From: JAILLW01 sp045640905
GTDB taxonomy: Bacteria; Bacillota; Clostridia; Lachnospirales; Lachnospiraceae
Length of the DNA stretch: 28,518 nucleotides
Direction: 5' to 3'
Assembly: GCA_045640905.1 (NCBI GenBank)
Contig: JAZUFW010000053.1
Location: forward strand, 1 to 28,518
In this document: piece after piece, positions 1-7,950 of the stretch
How positions within the stretch are numbered: position 1 is the first letter of the stretch
Layout: every line of letters starts with the position of its first letter
Notes under the pieces: model-generated
Told to the model about the DNA's origin: nothing
Seen by the model: the letters and a program-made list of their open reading frames with translations, nothing else
The model's database searches: none
Position numbers and translations under genes: made by a program

Positions 1-672
1 TGACAGGTCAACACCTTCTGCCTTCTTGAACTCATGAATCATGTACTGTGTGAGCTTGTTATCAAAGTCATCACCACCACGGTGTGTATCACCGTTTGTA
101 GCCAAAACTTCGTTTACGCCGTCACCGATTTCGTTAATGGATACATCAAATGTACCACCACCTAAATCGTATACCATAATCTTCTGTTCTTTCTCATTAT
201 CAAGACCGTATGCCAAAGCAGCTGCTGTAGGCTCGTTGATAATTCTCTTTACATCCAATCCGGCAATCTTTCCGGCATCCTTTGTTGCCTGACGCTGTGC
301 ATCGTTGAAATATGCGGGAACGGTAATAACTGCTTCAGTTACCTTTTCACCAAGATAGCTTTCTGCATCTGACTTTAACTTCTGAAGAATCATTGCGGAA
401 ATCTGCTGAGGCGAATACTTCTTATCATCAATTGTTCTGCCGTGGTCGGTACCCATATCTCTCTTGATAGAAGATATAGTCTTTTCGGCATTTGTAACGG
501 CCTGTCTCTTTGCGGGCTCACCGATTAATCTTTCACCTGTCTTTGTAAAAGCAACTACCGAAGGAGTTGTTCTGGCGCCTTCAGCGTTTGCGATAACGGT
601 GGGCTTTCCACCTTCCATAACTGCTACGCAGCTGTTAGTTGTTCCTAAATCGATACCAATAATTTTACTCAT
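1..672 (-). CDS. dnaK: Molecular chaperone DnaK (Hsp70), N-terminal part
   Basis: Hsp70 chaperone that binds unfolded polypeptides in an ATP-driven cycle with GrpE and DnaJ in the cytoplasm. Only the first 224 residues are in the window; the rest lies beyond the left edge. The reading frame starts MSKIIGIDLGTTNSCVAV (phosphate-1 loop of the actin-like ATPase) and holds the VITVPAYFNDAQRQATKDAG segment and the phosphate-2 motif VYDLGGGTFDVS, which are diagnostic for DnaK. An AGGAGG-type ribosome binding site precedes the ATG at 672. It is the third gene of the hrcA-grpE-dnaK order typical of Bacillota and should be under HrcA/CIRCE control; dnaJ would be expected next, outside the window. Confidence 0.98.
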   Translation of the reverse strand, partial: MSKIIGIDLGTTNSCVAVMEGGKPTVIANAEGARTTPSVVAFTKTGERLIGEPAKRQAVTNAEKTISSIKRDMGTDHGRTIDDKKYSPQQISAMILQKLKSDAESYLGEKVTEAVITVPAYFNDAQRQATKDAGKIAGLDVKRIINEPTAAALAYGLDNEKEQKIMVYDLGGGTFDVSINEIGDGVNEVLATNGDTHRGGDDFDNKLTQYMIHEFKKAEGVDLS

Positions 673-700
673 TTTATTTTCCTCCAATTATTATTCTTTA

Positions 701-1312
701 TTATTGAACTACCGCTACCATTGAATGTCTGACTACCTGATCGCGATAGGTGTAACCCTTTTGCAATTCCTGTGCTATGACACCTGTGTCATATTCATCC
801 GATTCAACCTGCATTACAGCATTATGAAAATCGGGATTAAATTCCGTTCCCACAGCCTCTATCGGTTTAACCTCCAACTTCTCGAGTTCCGTCATCAGCT
901 GCTTGTATATCATCTCCATTCCTTCCGTAAAAGGTTTACCCTTTTCTTCTTCGGAAACGGTAGCAAGGCCTCTTTCGAAATTGTCTACCACGGGGAGAAT
1001 CTTTTCGATAACAGATTTCGCACCTGTTTCAAACATCTGTGTCTTTTCTCTCTCGGTTCGATTTCTGAAGTTCTCGAACTCGGCCAACTGTCTTTTAACC
1101 TTATCCTCGAGCTCATCAATCTTTTCCTTCATGGCATCCTGCTTCTTATCTGCCTTTGCCTTTTTCTTATTGGCTTTTTTGTCGTCCTTTGACTCATCTT
1201 CGGCCTCTTCGGGAACTTCATTCGCAGCTTCGTCAATCTCTTCTTCGATTATCTGCTCTTCTTCGTTCAAGTTCTCTTCGACTGTTGATTTCTCCAGATC
1301 CTTTTCTTCCAT
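701..1312 (-). CDS. grpE: Nucleotide exchange factor GrpE
   Basis: Adenine-nucleotide exchange factor for DnaK, acting as a dimer through a long N-terminal coiled coil. The 203-residue protein has a very acidic, low-complexity N-terminus (about residues 1-60, rich in Glu and Asp), a helical region containing FENFRNRTEREK, and the C-terminal beta domain with the family signature around VGTEFNPDFHNAVMQV and a basic tail ending YTYRDQVVRHSMVAVV. The acidic extension is longer than in minimal GrpE proteins but such extensions are common. It sits 18 bases after hrcA and 28 bases before dnaK, so co-transcription from the CIRCE promoter is expected. Confidence 0.97.
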   Translation of the reverse strand: MEEKDLEKSTVEENLNEEEQIIEEEIDEAANEVPEEAEDESKDDKKANKKKAKADKKQDAMKEKIDELEDKVKRQLAEFENFRNRTEREKTQMFETGAKSVIEKILPVVDNFERGLATVSEEEKGKPFTEGMEMIYKQLMTELEKLEVKPIEAVGTEFNPDFHNAVMQVESDEYDTGVIAQELQKGYTYRDQVVRHSMVAVVQ

Positions 1313-1330
1313 TTTCTAAAACTACCTCCG

Positions 1331-2356
1331 TTACTTCTTATATATATCATCCAACTGATGGGTAATTGTTTTTAACGCACTTACCACCTTGGAGTAATCC
1401 ATTCTCTTGGGACCTACTATACCGATAGTACCCTTCATTCCCTCTCCCAATTCATATGTCGCCGTGACTATACTGCAATCCTTCATGGACTGAATGGGAG
1501 TTTCTTCTCCTATGTATACCTGGATTCCCGTTTCGGATTCTTCCGACAAGGATTCGTTAACCAATTGTGTCAGCAGTTGCTTCTCTTCAAACGTATGAAT
1601 AATGTCCGAAGCCTTTTGATTATCCGCCAACTCGGGATACTTGAAAATATTCGTTGTTCCCGAAGTATATATCTGAAGGTCTTCTTCAACCTTAATGGAT
1701 TCGGCTATGGCATCTATTACATCCGAAACGACATCCGAGTGAATTCCGGCCTGCTGCTTCATTAATGTAATGGTCGGCAAATTTATTTCTTCGAGAGCCT
1801 TGCCGCATAAATTGGTATTTAACAACAAATTCAATTTGAGGAGCGTCTCATCACTTAAACGATCATCAACATTGATTACATTGTTTTTGATAACGTTTCC
1901 TTCGGCTACAACAACTGCCAGTATCTGATTATCATCAATTCTCGATAATTGCAAAAACTTAATCTTGTTTCCCGAAACAGCCGGTGCGGAAATCATCGTC
2001 GCATAGTTGGTATCATTAGCCAAAAGCTTCGCAACGCTCTTTAGCATCCTGTCCATCTTGCCTTCATGCTCCAAAATCACTTCACGCAAGTCTGCTATCT
2101 CGCGATCCTTTTCATCCATCATGGAATCGACATAGAATCTGTATCCCTTGTCCGAGGGAATTCTTCCGGCCGAAGTATGGGGTTGAATAATATATCCCAT
2201 CTCTTCCAAATCGGACATTTCATTTCGAATGGTAGCCGGGCTCAATTTGAGGTCCGTATATTTCGAAATGGTTCTGCTTCCTACCGGTTCGCCTGTTTCC
2301 AGATAGTTCTGTATAATCGCATGTAATATTTTGACTTTTCGTTCATCAAGATTCAT
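1331..2356 (-). CDS. hrcA: Heat-inducible transcription repressor HrcA
   Basis: Repressor of class I heat-shock genes; it binds CIRCE and its activity depends on the GroE chaperonin (family knowledge). The 341-residue protein begins MNLDERKVKILHAIIQNYLE and has the winged-helix DNA-binding region in about the first 75 residues (SPATIRNEMSDLEEMGY), followed by the dimerisation and GAF-like core with YFYVDSM- and GTIGIVGP-type motifs near the C-terminus (GTIGIVGPKRMDY). Start is the ATG at 2356 behind a modest AAGGG site. The gene is first in the operon, and the CIRCE operator lies 22 bases upstream of its start, so it should autoregulate. Confidence 0.97.
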   Translation of the reverse strand: MNLDERKVKILHAIIQNYLETGEPVGSRTISKYTDLKLSPATIRNEMSDLEEMGYIIQPHTSAGRIPSDKGYRFYVDSMMDEKDREIADLREVILEHEGKMDRMLKSVAKLLANDTNYATMISAPAVSGNKIKFLQLSRIDDNQILAVVVAEGNVIKNNVINVDDRLSDETLLKLNLLLNTNLCGKALEEINLPTITLMKQQAGIHSDVVSDVIDAIAESIKVEEDLQIYTSGTTNIFKYPELADNQKASDIIHTFEEKQLLTQLVNESLSEESETGIQVYIGEETPIQSMKDCSIVTATYELGEGMKGTIGIVGPKRMDYSKVVSALKTITHQLDDIYKK

Positions 2357-2377
2357 ATAAAGCCCTTTTGTTGTTTG

Positions 2378-2404
2378 TTAGCACTCGTGCATTCGGAGTG
2401 CTAG
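2378..2404 (-). promoter_or_regulatory. CIRCE operator (HrcA binding site)
   Basis: On the plus strand the sequence is TTAGCACTC, nine spacer bases, then GAGTGCTAG. This matches the CIRCE consensus (TTAGCACTC-N9-GAGTGCTAA) at all but the last base. It lies between the promoter and the hrcA start codon, inside the predicted 5' untranslated region, which is the standard position for HrcA repression of this operon. Confidence 0.96.
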
Positions 2405-2421
2405 TACCGATTACATGATAT

Positions 2422-2450
2422 AAAATAACACCGCCCACAGGCGGTGTCAA
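2422..2450 (-). promoter_or_regulatory. Promoter of hrcA-grpE-dnaK
   Basis: On the minus strand TTGACA (2445-2450), a 17-base spacer and TATTTT (2422-2427) make a good sigma-A-type promoter. Transcription would begin just upstream of CIRCE. Unusually, most of the spacer is one arm-loop-arm palindrome, ACACCGCC-CACA-GGCGGTGT at 2428-2447, whose right end overlaps the -35 box. The palindrome followed by TATTTTATAT could alternatively act as a weak second terminator for the upstream gene. Confidence 0.7.
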
Positions 2451-2486
2451 TACATACAATTATTAAAGAATTATAAACTTCATAAA

Positions 2487-2516
2487 TTAAGAAAACCGGC
2501 GGAAAAATCCGCCGGC
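2487..2516 (-). terminator. Intrinsic terminator of the H1-like gene
   Basis: A perfect 8-bp stem (CCGGCGGA at 2496-2503 and TCCGCCGG at 2508-2515, AAAA loop on the plus strand) is followed on the minus strand by TTTTCTTAATTT. It lies 29 bases after the stop codon of the lysine/alanine-rich protein gene and separates it from the hrcA promoter. Confidence 0.85.
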
Positions 2517-2544
2517 TCAAAACATTATCTGTTATATATCAATA

Positions 2545-3045
2545 TTAGATGAAGAAGTCACCTGTAACATCACCGTTGATTACATAGTAAACTTTGCTTT
2601 CTTCGGGCTTAACATATAATTCGATAGTCTGAAGATCAGATGCCTTACCCTTTAAGTCATACTTCCAAACATCCTTTGCGATTGCTTCCAATGCTTCGGG
2701 AGTATAGCTCTTTCCTGCAAATTCAAAATTAACAGCTGTCTTTGTAGCAACCTTCTTAGGAGCTGCTGCCTTCTTGGGAGCTGCTGCCTTCTTGGGAGCT
2801 TCTGCTTTCTTTGCGGGAGCTGCCTTCTTAGGAGCTGCCTTTGCAACTGCCTTAGCTGCTGTAGCTGCTGCCTTGGGAGCTTCTGCCTTCTTTGCAACTG
2901 TCTTCTTTGCAGGTGCTGCCTTCTTTGCAGGTGCTGCTTTCTTTGCGGGAGCTGCCTTCTTAGGAGCTTCTGCCTTAACTTCTTCTTTTACTTCAGCCTT
3001 AACAGGTGTAATAACCTTAGCTGTAGCCTTCTTAACTTCTGCCAT
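2545..3045 (-). CDS. Histone H1-like Lys/Ala/Pro-rich protein with C-terminal DUF6465-like domain
   Basis: Probable nucleoid-associated DNA-binding protein of 166 residues. Residues 1-100 are low complexity, built from AAPAKK and AAAPKK repeats like eukaryotic H1 tails and bacterial H1-like proteins; the last 66 residues form a folded-looking domain containing AGKSYTPEALEAIAKDVWKY and ELYVKPEESKVYYVINGD, which I recognise as the DUF6465 type found mainly in Lachnospiraceae. Start is taken at the ATG at 3045 (MAEVKKATAK) because AAGGAGA lies just upstream; an in-frame ATG at 3093 would add 16 residues but lacks a comparable site. The gene has its own promoter and terminator and looks monocistronic. 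DNA binding is inferred from composition. Confidence 0.85.
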   Translation of the reverse strand: MAEVKKATAKVITPVKAEVKEEVKAEAPKKAAPAKKAAPAKKAAPAKKTVAKKAEAPKAAATAAKAVAKAAPKKAAPAKKAEAPKKAAAPKKAAAPKKVATKTAVNFEFAGKSYTPEALEAIAKDVWKYDLKGKASDLQTIELYVKPEESKVYYVINGDVTGDFFI

Positions 3046-3125
3046 GATAATTCTCCTTTCAACAATCAATTCATCACGAACAATTAAACACATAGATACG
3101 TATATCTTTTATACTCATTTCGTTT

Positions 3126-3154
3126 AAAATAACCTATAAAAGTTTTTTTGTCAA
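3126..3154 (-). promoter_or_regulatory. Promoter of the H1-like gene
   Basis: Minus-strand TTGACA (3149-3154), a 17-base spacer and TATTTT (3126-3131). The consensus -35 box and optimal spacing suggest strong constitutive transcription. The leader to the ATG at 3045 would be about 75 bases. The -10 hexamer is the same as in the hrcA promoter. Confidence 0.75.
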
Positions 3155-3225
3155 GAAACGAGCCAAATATATATCGTCAATTTATATAAAAACTTTAGTT
3201 CTAATTTTGTGACACTGTTGTCATT

Positions 3226-3894
3226 TTATTTTGTATTCTCTTTTACAAAAGAAATCCCCGTACAATATAAAGAAACAAGTGCAGATCCCAAAATGATTCC
3301 GCCTACTATATCTGTTAACCAGTGACATCCGCAAAGCATTCTTCCTATTACTTCAAACGCCATAATCAAAAGACATACCGCACACAACAATTTCTGCATT
3401 CCTGTCTTTTTAACATGCATCCTGATTTCCATTACGGTAGTTAGGCAGATGGCAACTGCCAAAAGTGTATGAGACGAAGGATACGATCCTTCAAGTCCTT
3501 CCTCGGGGTGAATGATTACCGGTCTGTAATTAATTACGACTTTTTCAAAAAGCACATATACGGCCAGCCAGATTACATAGAATCCGCCGAGCACATACAA
3601 ATCCTTGTCCAGTTTCAAAAGACTCTTTCTTTGAATGCACTGCCATAAAGCATACAGTACCAAAACTCCTGCCATGGCATAACAAAGAAGTCCGACAGCC
3701 TTGGTCAGTTTATAAAGGGTTTCGCTAAATCCCGTCAGATTAAATAGTGCTCCGTTTATCGAAGACAGACCTACACTGCTTCCTTCGGGACCTATAGCGG
3801 CTACATCGGCAAGCTTTACGCAAACGGTAAAAACAATAAATGCTACAAACAATACTATTGTGCAGAGTAAACTTTTCTTTGTATTGGTTTTCAT
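3226..3894 (-). CDS. PAP2-superfamily membrane phosphatase
   Basis: Integral membrane phosphatase of the phosphatidic acid phosphatase type 2 superfamily, 222 residues with about six hydrophobic segments. The three catalytic motifs are visible: K118 with R124-P125 (motif 1, one residue shorter than the usual KX6RP), PSSH at 139-142 (motif 2) and R185 through H191 and D195 (GRMLCGCHWLTD, motif 3). Family members dephosphorylate lipid phosphates such as phosphatidate, phosphatidylglycerol phosphate or undecaprenyl pyrophosphate; the substrate cannot be told from sequence. It follows the aminotransferase gene by 9 bases and is probably co-transcribed, though no functional link is evident. No strong terminator follows; a weak TGACA-ACAG-TGTCA hairpin begins 3 bases after the stop. 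Confidence 0.88.
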   Translation of the reverse strand: MKTNTKKSLLCTIVLFVAFIVFTVCVKLADVAAIGPEGSSVGLSSINGALFNLTGFSETLYKLTKAVGLLCYAMAGVLVLYALWQCIQRKSLLKLDKDLYVLGGFYVIWLAVYVLFEKVVINYRPVIIHPEEGLEGSYPSSHTLLAVAICLTTVMEIRMHVKKTGMQKLLCAVCLLIMAFEVIGRMLCGCHWLTDIVGGIILGSALVSLYCTGISFVKENTK

Positions 3895-3903
3895 ATATCC
3901 TCC

Positions 3904-5094
3904 TTATTTACCGTAACACTCTTTTACGAACTTTCGAAGTGCCGGCAATGAGCGTTCAACTTTTTCGGTATCTATACAATATGCCATTCTGAAGTATCCC
4001 TTTACTCCGAAGCTGTCGGAAGGAACCAGAATCAAATCATAATCTTTGGCCTTGTTGCAGAATGCAACGGCATCATCTTCAAGTGCTTTGGGGAAAATAT
4101 AAAAAGTTCCGCCCGGGCGCACTACGGAGAATCCCAATGACACCAATTCGTCATAAAGAATGTTCATGTTCTTTTCGTACACACTCATATCCGAAGTCAT
4201 ATTCAATACCTTCGCTACGCTCATCTGCATTAACGATGAAGGGCAGTTATGACCTGTTCCTCGTGATATCTGTGCGCATATTGCACTTATCAATTCGGCA
4301 TCGGTACATTTCGGATTGGCTGCCACATATCCGATTCTTTCTCCCGGAAGTGACAAAGACTTTGAAAATGAATAGCATGATAGGGTATTGTCATAATACT
4401 TTGATACATAAGGTGCCTTAATATTATCAAAGACTATCTCTCTGTACGGTTCATCAGAAATGACAAAGATGTCATGTTTATACTCATCCTGTTTTGCATT
4501 GAGATATTTTGAAAGCTTAATAAGTGTCTCTTCGGAATACACAGCTCCCGAAGGATTGTTGGGGGTATTAATCAAAACCGCAGCAACATTCGGATTCATC
4601 ATCTTATCAAGTTCGTCAAAATTGATCTGGAAATCACTCGTGTTTGCGCTGACAACTTTTAATACCGCACCCGAACCGTTAACGTAGGGATTGTATTCGG
4701 GGAAAAACGGTGCAAAAGTCAATACTTCATCACCGGGCTTGGTCACACATCTTACCGCATGGGCTACAGCACCGGCCGCACCTGACGTCGGGAAAATATG
4801 ATTTCCCGTATAATTCATATCATATTTACGATTCAAATCTGCAGCTATCGCATCCTTTACCCAACCGATTCCGACAGAGGGAGAGTATCCGTGCAGTTCC
4901 ATCGAAGTCTTTGTTGCCAAAAGGTTTTTTATCTCATCATGAAATTCTTCGGGAACAGGCACCGACGGATTTCCCAAACTGTAGTCAAATACATTTTCAT
5001 ATCCTATTTCACGTCCGCGCTCCGTAGCAAACTCCGACAGCTGTCGAATTACCGACTTGCCCTGAAGCATACTTTTGTACTGTTCGTTTATCAT
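3904..5094 (-). CDS. Pyridoxal-phosphate-dependent aminotransferase, class I/II
   Basis: Fold-type I aminotransferase of 396 residues. Visible cofactor residues: N180 (NTPNNPSG), D214 and Y217 (SDEPY), Schiff-base lysine K245 (SFSKSLSLPGERIGY) and R253, plus a late GYFRMAY arginine that usually holds the substrate carboxylate. Such enzymes move amino groups between amino acids and 2-oxoacids; the opening GRE-x-FDYSLGNPSVPVP is of the aspartate/aromatic aminotransferase group, but the true substrate is not evident. The ATG at 5094 follows TAGGAGGAT. A terminator-like hairpin at 5119-5145 lies directly upstream, so expression may depend on read-through or on a promoter inside the preceding gene. 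Confidence 0.92.
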   Translation of the reverse strand: MINEQYKSMLQGKSVIRQLSEFATERGREIGYENVFDYSLGNPSVPVPEEFHDEIKNLLATKTSMELHGYSPSVGIGWVKDAIAADLNRKYDMNYTGNHIFPTSGAAGAVAHAVRCVTKPGDEVLTFAPFFPEYNPYVNGSGAVLKVVSANTSDFQINFDELDKMMNPNVAAVLINTPNNPSGAVYSEETLIKLSKYLNAKQDEYKHDIFVISDEPYREIVFDNIKAPYVSKYYDNTLSCYSFSKSLSLPGERIGYVAANPKCTDAELISAICAQISRGTGHNCPSSLMQMSVAKVLNMTSDMSVYEKNMNILYDELVSLGFSVVRPGGTFYIFPKALEDDAVAFCNKAKDYDLILVPSDSFGVKGYFRMAYCIDTEKVERSLPALRKFVKECYGK

Positions 5095-5118
5095 TACATC
5101 CTCCTAAATAATCAATCC

Positions 5119-5145
5119 GAAAAAGACTCCGCCGTCAGCGAAGTC
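5119..5145 (-). terminator. Terminator-like hairpin between C39-like gene and aminotransferase gene
   Basis: On the minus strand GACTTCGC, a TGACG loop and GCGGAGTC form an 8-bp stem with one G-T wobble, followed by TTTTTCGG. It follows the stop codon of the C39-like gene by 12 bases and ends only about 25 bases before the aminotransferase start. It may end the long upstream transcription unit or act as an attenuator for the two genes that follow. Confidence 0.65.
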
Positions 5146-5157
5146 CTATGGTAAATA

Positions 5158-5826
5158 TTAAAGAACTATTTCCAAATAGCCGAGCAGTTTGCTCTGATCA
5201 TATTCTTCCATAATTCCGTCGTTAGGGTCATAGTACTTTCCGTCAAAGTACAAAAGATAGTGACAGAAACGTCCCATCTTTTCCATGAGGATTGCACATT
5301 TCGGCAACGTGCAGGGCTTTCCTTCCGTATAAATAATGATATCGCTGTGATCGATTCCGTAATAGTTAAGTGCCGAAATCATCACGCCCATCGTAGCCTG
5401 CCACTCACGGCATCCCATTACGGCACATACATCGGCAATAGTAGTTCCTGCCAGCATGGCAACAACCGTCTGACCGCATGTTCCGTCTACAGGCTGAATT
5501 ATCAAATCGATATTATCGATTTTTCTGATCGGGTTATCAACACTGTACGGACTGTTCTGGTCCATTTTGATAAGCGAGCCTCCGATATGGAGCAAAATCT
5601 TATGGGTCTTTTCAATATCGATTGTGGCAACATTTTCATCCGGCAAAAGAATAATATAATTACCCTTTTCTTCCGGAATCAGTTCGCACTTAATCATATT
5701 ATTATCAATAATGAACTCAGCGGGAATATGCTCACGCATTTTGCACACTTCCCATACATTAAAAGGTATTCTGATAAAATACTGCTCATCCTGTTTTTCT
5801 ACTTTTCCGTCAAAAAAATATCTCAT
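5158..5826 (-). CDS. DUF1905-like domain fused to C39/papain-like cysteine peptidase-fold domain
   Basis: A 222-residue protein with two parts. Residues 1-90 (QYFIRIPFNVWEVCK, then a beta-rich stretch with GNYIILLPDENV and HKILLHIGG) resemble the small DUF1905 beta-barrel. Residues 105-222 look like a C39 or papain-like peptidase fold: Q111 and C117 in QPVDGTCGQTVVAMLAG would be the oxyanion-hole glutamine and nucleophile, H189 in FCHYLLYFDGKYYDP the general base and D200 the third residue. There is no signal peptide or membrane segment, so it is probably cytoplasmic. It starts 15 bases after glnN and is last in the long operon. Protease activity is inferred from the motif; C39-like folds also occur in non-proteolytic proteins. 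Confidence 0.62.
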   Translation of the reverse strand: MRYFFDGKVEKQDEQYFIRIPFNVWEVCKMREHIPAEFIIDNNMIKCELIPEEKGNYIILLPDENVATIDIEKTHKILLHIGGSLIKMDQNSPYSVDNPIRKIDNIDLIIQPVDGTCGQTVVAMLAGTTIADVCAVMGCREWQATMGVMISALNYYGIDHSDIIIYTEGKPCTLPKCAILMEKMGRFCHYLLYFDGKYYDPNDGIMEEYDQSKLLGYLEIVL

Positions 5827-5841
5827 TGTTCTCTCCTCACT

Positions 5842-7950
5842 CTATACTTCAAAAAGCATATCGCCGTATGTCGGAACCGGCCAAAGCGCCTTATCTGTCA
5901 ACAATTCCAATTCATCGACAGGTATACGCAGTTTTTCCATCCTCGGGACTATTTCATCTTTATAATAAAAGGCTTTCGTTCTGACATCTTCTATATTCAG
6001 AGCTTCGTCCTTTGCCCTGTTCAAATCAAACAAGGCATTCTGAATGTCTGAAAGCTTATCTTGGATTTTTTCAAGCAACAAAGCTTGCGGCTGCGAACTA
6101 AATCCTGACTGTTCCAGCGAATTGATTCCGTCGGAAATCTCTTTGGCGTATTTCATGCCGGCCGGCAGGTATTTGCGCGAAACCATATCTATCATCGTCA
6201 AAGCCTCTATATTAATAGTCTTTATATATGATTCATAGAGAATCTCAACTCTTGATTCCAATTCGGATTTGGTGAAAATACCAAACTTTTCAAAAAGTCT
6301 GACTGCTTTATCGGTTATTAATGTATCAACCGCATCCACCATCGTCTTTAAATTCGGCAGGCCTCTTCTTTCGGCTTCTTCAACCCATTCCTGTGAGTAT
6401 CCGTCTCCGTTAAAAATAATTCTCTGATGCTTGTACATATACTCTTTAATCATGTCATGTACTTCATCATCAAAATTGACCGCCTCTTCCAATCTGTCAG
6501 CCGCTTCGCAAAAAGCCTCAGCCACAATGGCGTTAAGTATGGTATTGGGACTTCCGATCGAATCCGAAGATCCTACGGAACGAAATTCAAATTTATTACC
6601 CGTAAAGGCAAACGGTGAAGTTCTGTTTCTGTCAGTTCCGTCCTTCTTAAAGTCAATTAAGGTAGAAACTCCCGTCTGCAGCACTCCTCCATCCTTTGAT
6701 GTGTTGGCGGTTCCGGTTTCAACCAGCTGTCTGACCACATCATCGAGCTGATCTCCCAGGAAAATCGACATTATTGCAGGAGGCGCCTCGGCAGCACCGA
6801 GTCTGTGATCGTTTCCTACATCCGACGCACTCTGTCTCAACAGATCGGCATGTGTATCGACAGCTTTCATGATGCAGGACAAAACCAGCAAAAACTGTAT
6901 ATTATCATTCGGAGTAACTCCGGGATCAAGCAAATTCACACCGTTATCGGTAACCAATGACCAGTTGTTGTGTTTGCCCGAACCGTTAATTCCGGCAAAA
7001 GGTTTTTCATGCAAAAGGCAGGTCAAACCATGCTTTCCGGCCACTCTCTTCATTGTTTCCATTACTATCTGGTTATGGTCGGTCGCAATATTGGCTTCTT
7101 CATATATGGGCGCCAGTTCATGTTGCGCCGGAGCAGCCTCGTTATGCTGTGTTTTGGCCGTTACTCCCAATTTCCACAGCTCTACGTTCAAATCGTTCAT
7201 GAATTCACCGACACGCTCACGGATTACACCAAAGTAGTGGTCATCCATTTCCTGACCTTTGGGAGCAGGTGCTCCGAACAAGGTTCTGCCGGTAAATACC
7301 AAATCATCTCGTTTTAAATAATTCTCTCTGTCTATTAAAAAGTATTCCTGCTCGGCTCCGACCGATACAGATACTCTTTTTGCCTCGGTGTTTCCGAATA
7401 ATCTGACTATTCGTAAGGCCTGTTCGTTAATGGCTTCCAAAGAACGAAGCAGGGGAGTCTTTTTATCAAGAGCTTCTCCCGTATATGAGCAGAATGCCGT
7501 AGGAATACAAAGGATGGCTCCGGCTCCGCTTTCTTTAATAAATGCAGGCGACGTAGTATCCCACACTGTATATCCGCGTGCTTCAAAAGTAGATCTCAAT
7601 CCTCCCGAAGGGAACGATGAAGCATCAGGTTCACCCTTAATCAACTCTTTGGCCGAGAACTTCAAAATCATGGTTCCGTCAGATTTCGGATGCGTCACAA
7701 ACGAATCATGCTTCTCGGCGGTAATACCGGTAAGCGGCTGGAACCAATGGGTGTAATGTGTAGCACCGTTTTCAATAGCCCACTCCTTCATGGCGTTGGC
7801 TACTTTATCTGCGGAAGCAAAAGAAAGCTCACCGCCTTCGGAGTTTACTTTCAAAACTTCTTCGTAAACATCCTGCGGCAGACGTTCTTTCATCTTATCC
7901 AATGTAAAAACTTTCGAAGCAAATATTTCTTCAATATTAATCCTGCTCAT
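5842..7950 (-). CDS. glnN: Glutamine synthetase, type III
   Basis: ATP-dependent ligation of ammonia to glutamate. At 702 residues it has the length of the GSIII class rather than the 440-470 residues of GSI. Recognisable pieces are VSVGAEQEYFLID (metal-binding glutamates), NEAAPAQHELAPIYEEAN (ammonium and substrate loop), FAGINGSGKHNNWSL (ATP/glutamate loop) and RNRTSPFAFTGNKFEFRSVGSSDSIGSPN. GSIII is a hexameric or dodecameric cytoplasmic enzyme found in Bacteroidetes, cyanobacteria and many Clostridia. The start overlaps the end of the U32 gene by 14 bases, so it is translated from the same message; no nitrogen-responsive site is evident upstream. Being embedded in a housekeeping operon is not a typical setting for regulated nitrogen assimilation. 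Confidence 0.97.
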   Translation of the reverse strand: MSRINIEEIFASKVFTLDKMKERLPQDVYEEVLKVNSEGGELSFASADKVANAMKEWAIENGATHYTHWFQPLTGITAEKHDSFVTHPKSDGTMILKFSAKELIKGEPDASSFPSGGLRSTFEARGYTVWDTTSPAFIKESGAGAILCIPTAFCSYTGEALDKKTPLLRSLEAINEQALRIVRLFGNTEAKRVSVSVGAEQEYFLIDRENYLKRDDLVFTGRTLFGAPAPKGQEMDDHYFGVIRERVGEFMNDLNVELWKLGVTAKTQHNEAAPAQHELAPIYEEANIATDHNQIVMETMKRVAGKHGLTCLLHEKPFAGINGSGKHNNWSLVTDNGVNLLDPGVTPNDNIQFLLVLSCIMKAVDTHADLLRQSASDVGNDHRLGAAEAPPAIMSIFLGDQLDDVVRQLVETGTANTSKDGGVLQTGVSTLIDFKKDGTDRNRTSPFAFTGNKFEFRSVGSSDSIGSPNTILNAIVAEAFCEAADRLEEAVNFDDEVHDMIKEYMYKHQRIIFNGDGYSQEWVEEAERRGLPNLKTMVDAVDTLITDKAVRLFEKFGIFTKSELESRVEILYESYIKTINIEALTMIDMVSRKYLPAGMKYAKEISDGINSLEQSGFSSQPQALLLEKIQDKLSDIQNALFDLNRAKDEALNIEDVRTKAFYYKDEIVPRMEKLRIPVDELELLTDKALWPVPTYGDMLFEV

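Noticed and set aside
2755..2960. Repeated sequence considered as a repeat array or CRISPR
   Set aside because: The periodicity comes from coding AAPAKK repeats; there are no unique spacers and the frame stays open.
2774..3127. Plus-strand alanine/phenylalanine-rich open frame of 117 aa
   Set aside because: It is the complement of the Lys/Ala repeats of the H1-like gene; the composition is a by-product of the repeated codons and no ribosome binding site precedes it.
5260..6051. Plus-strand open frame of 263 aa
   Set aside because: It lies antisense across the C39-like gene and the end of glnN, both of which have recognisable motifs in the opposite strand; it matches no family.
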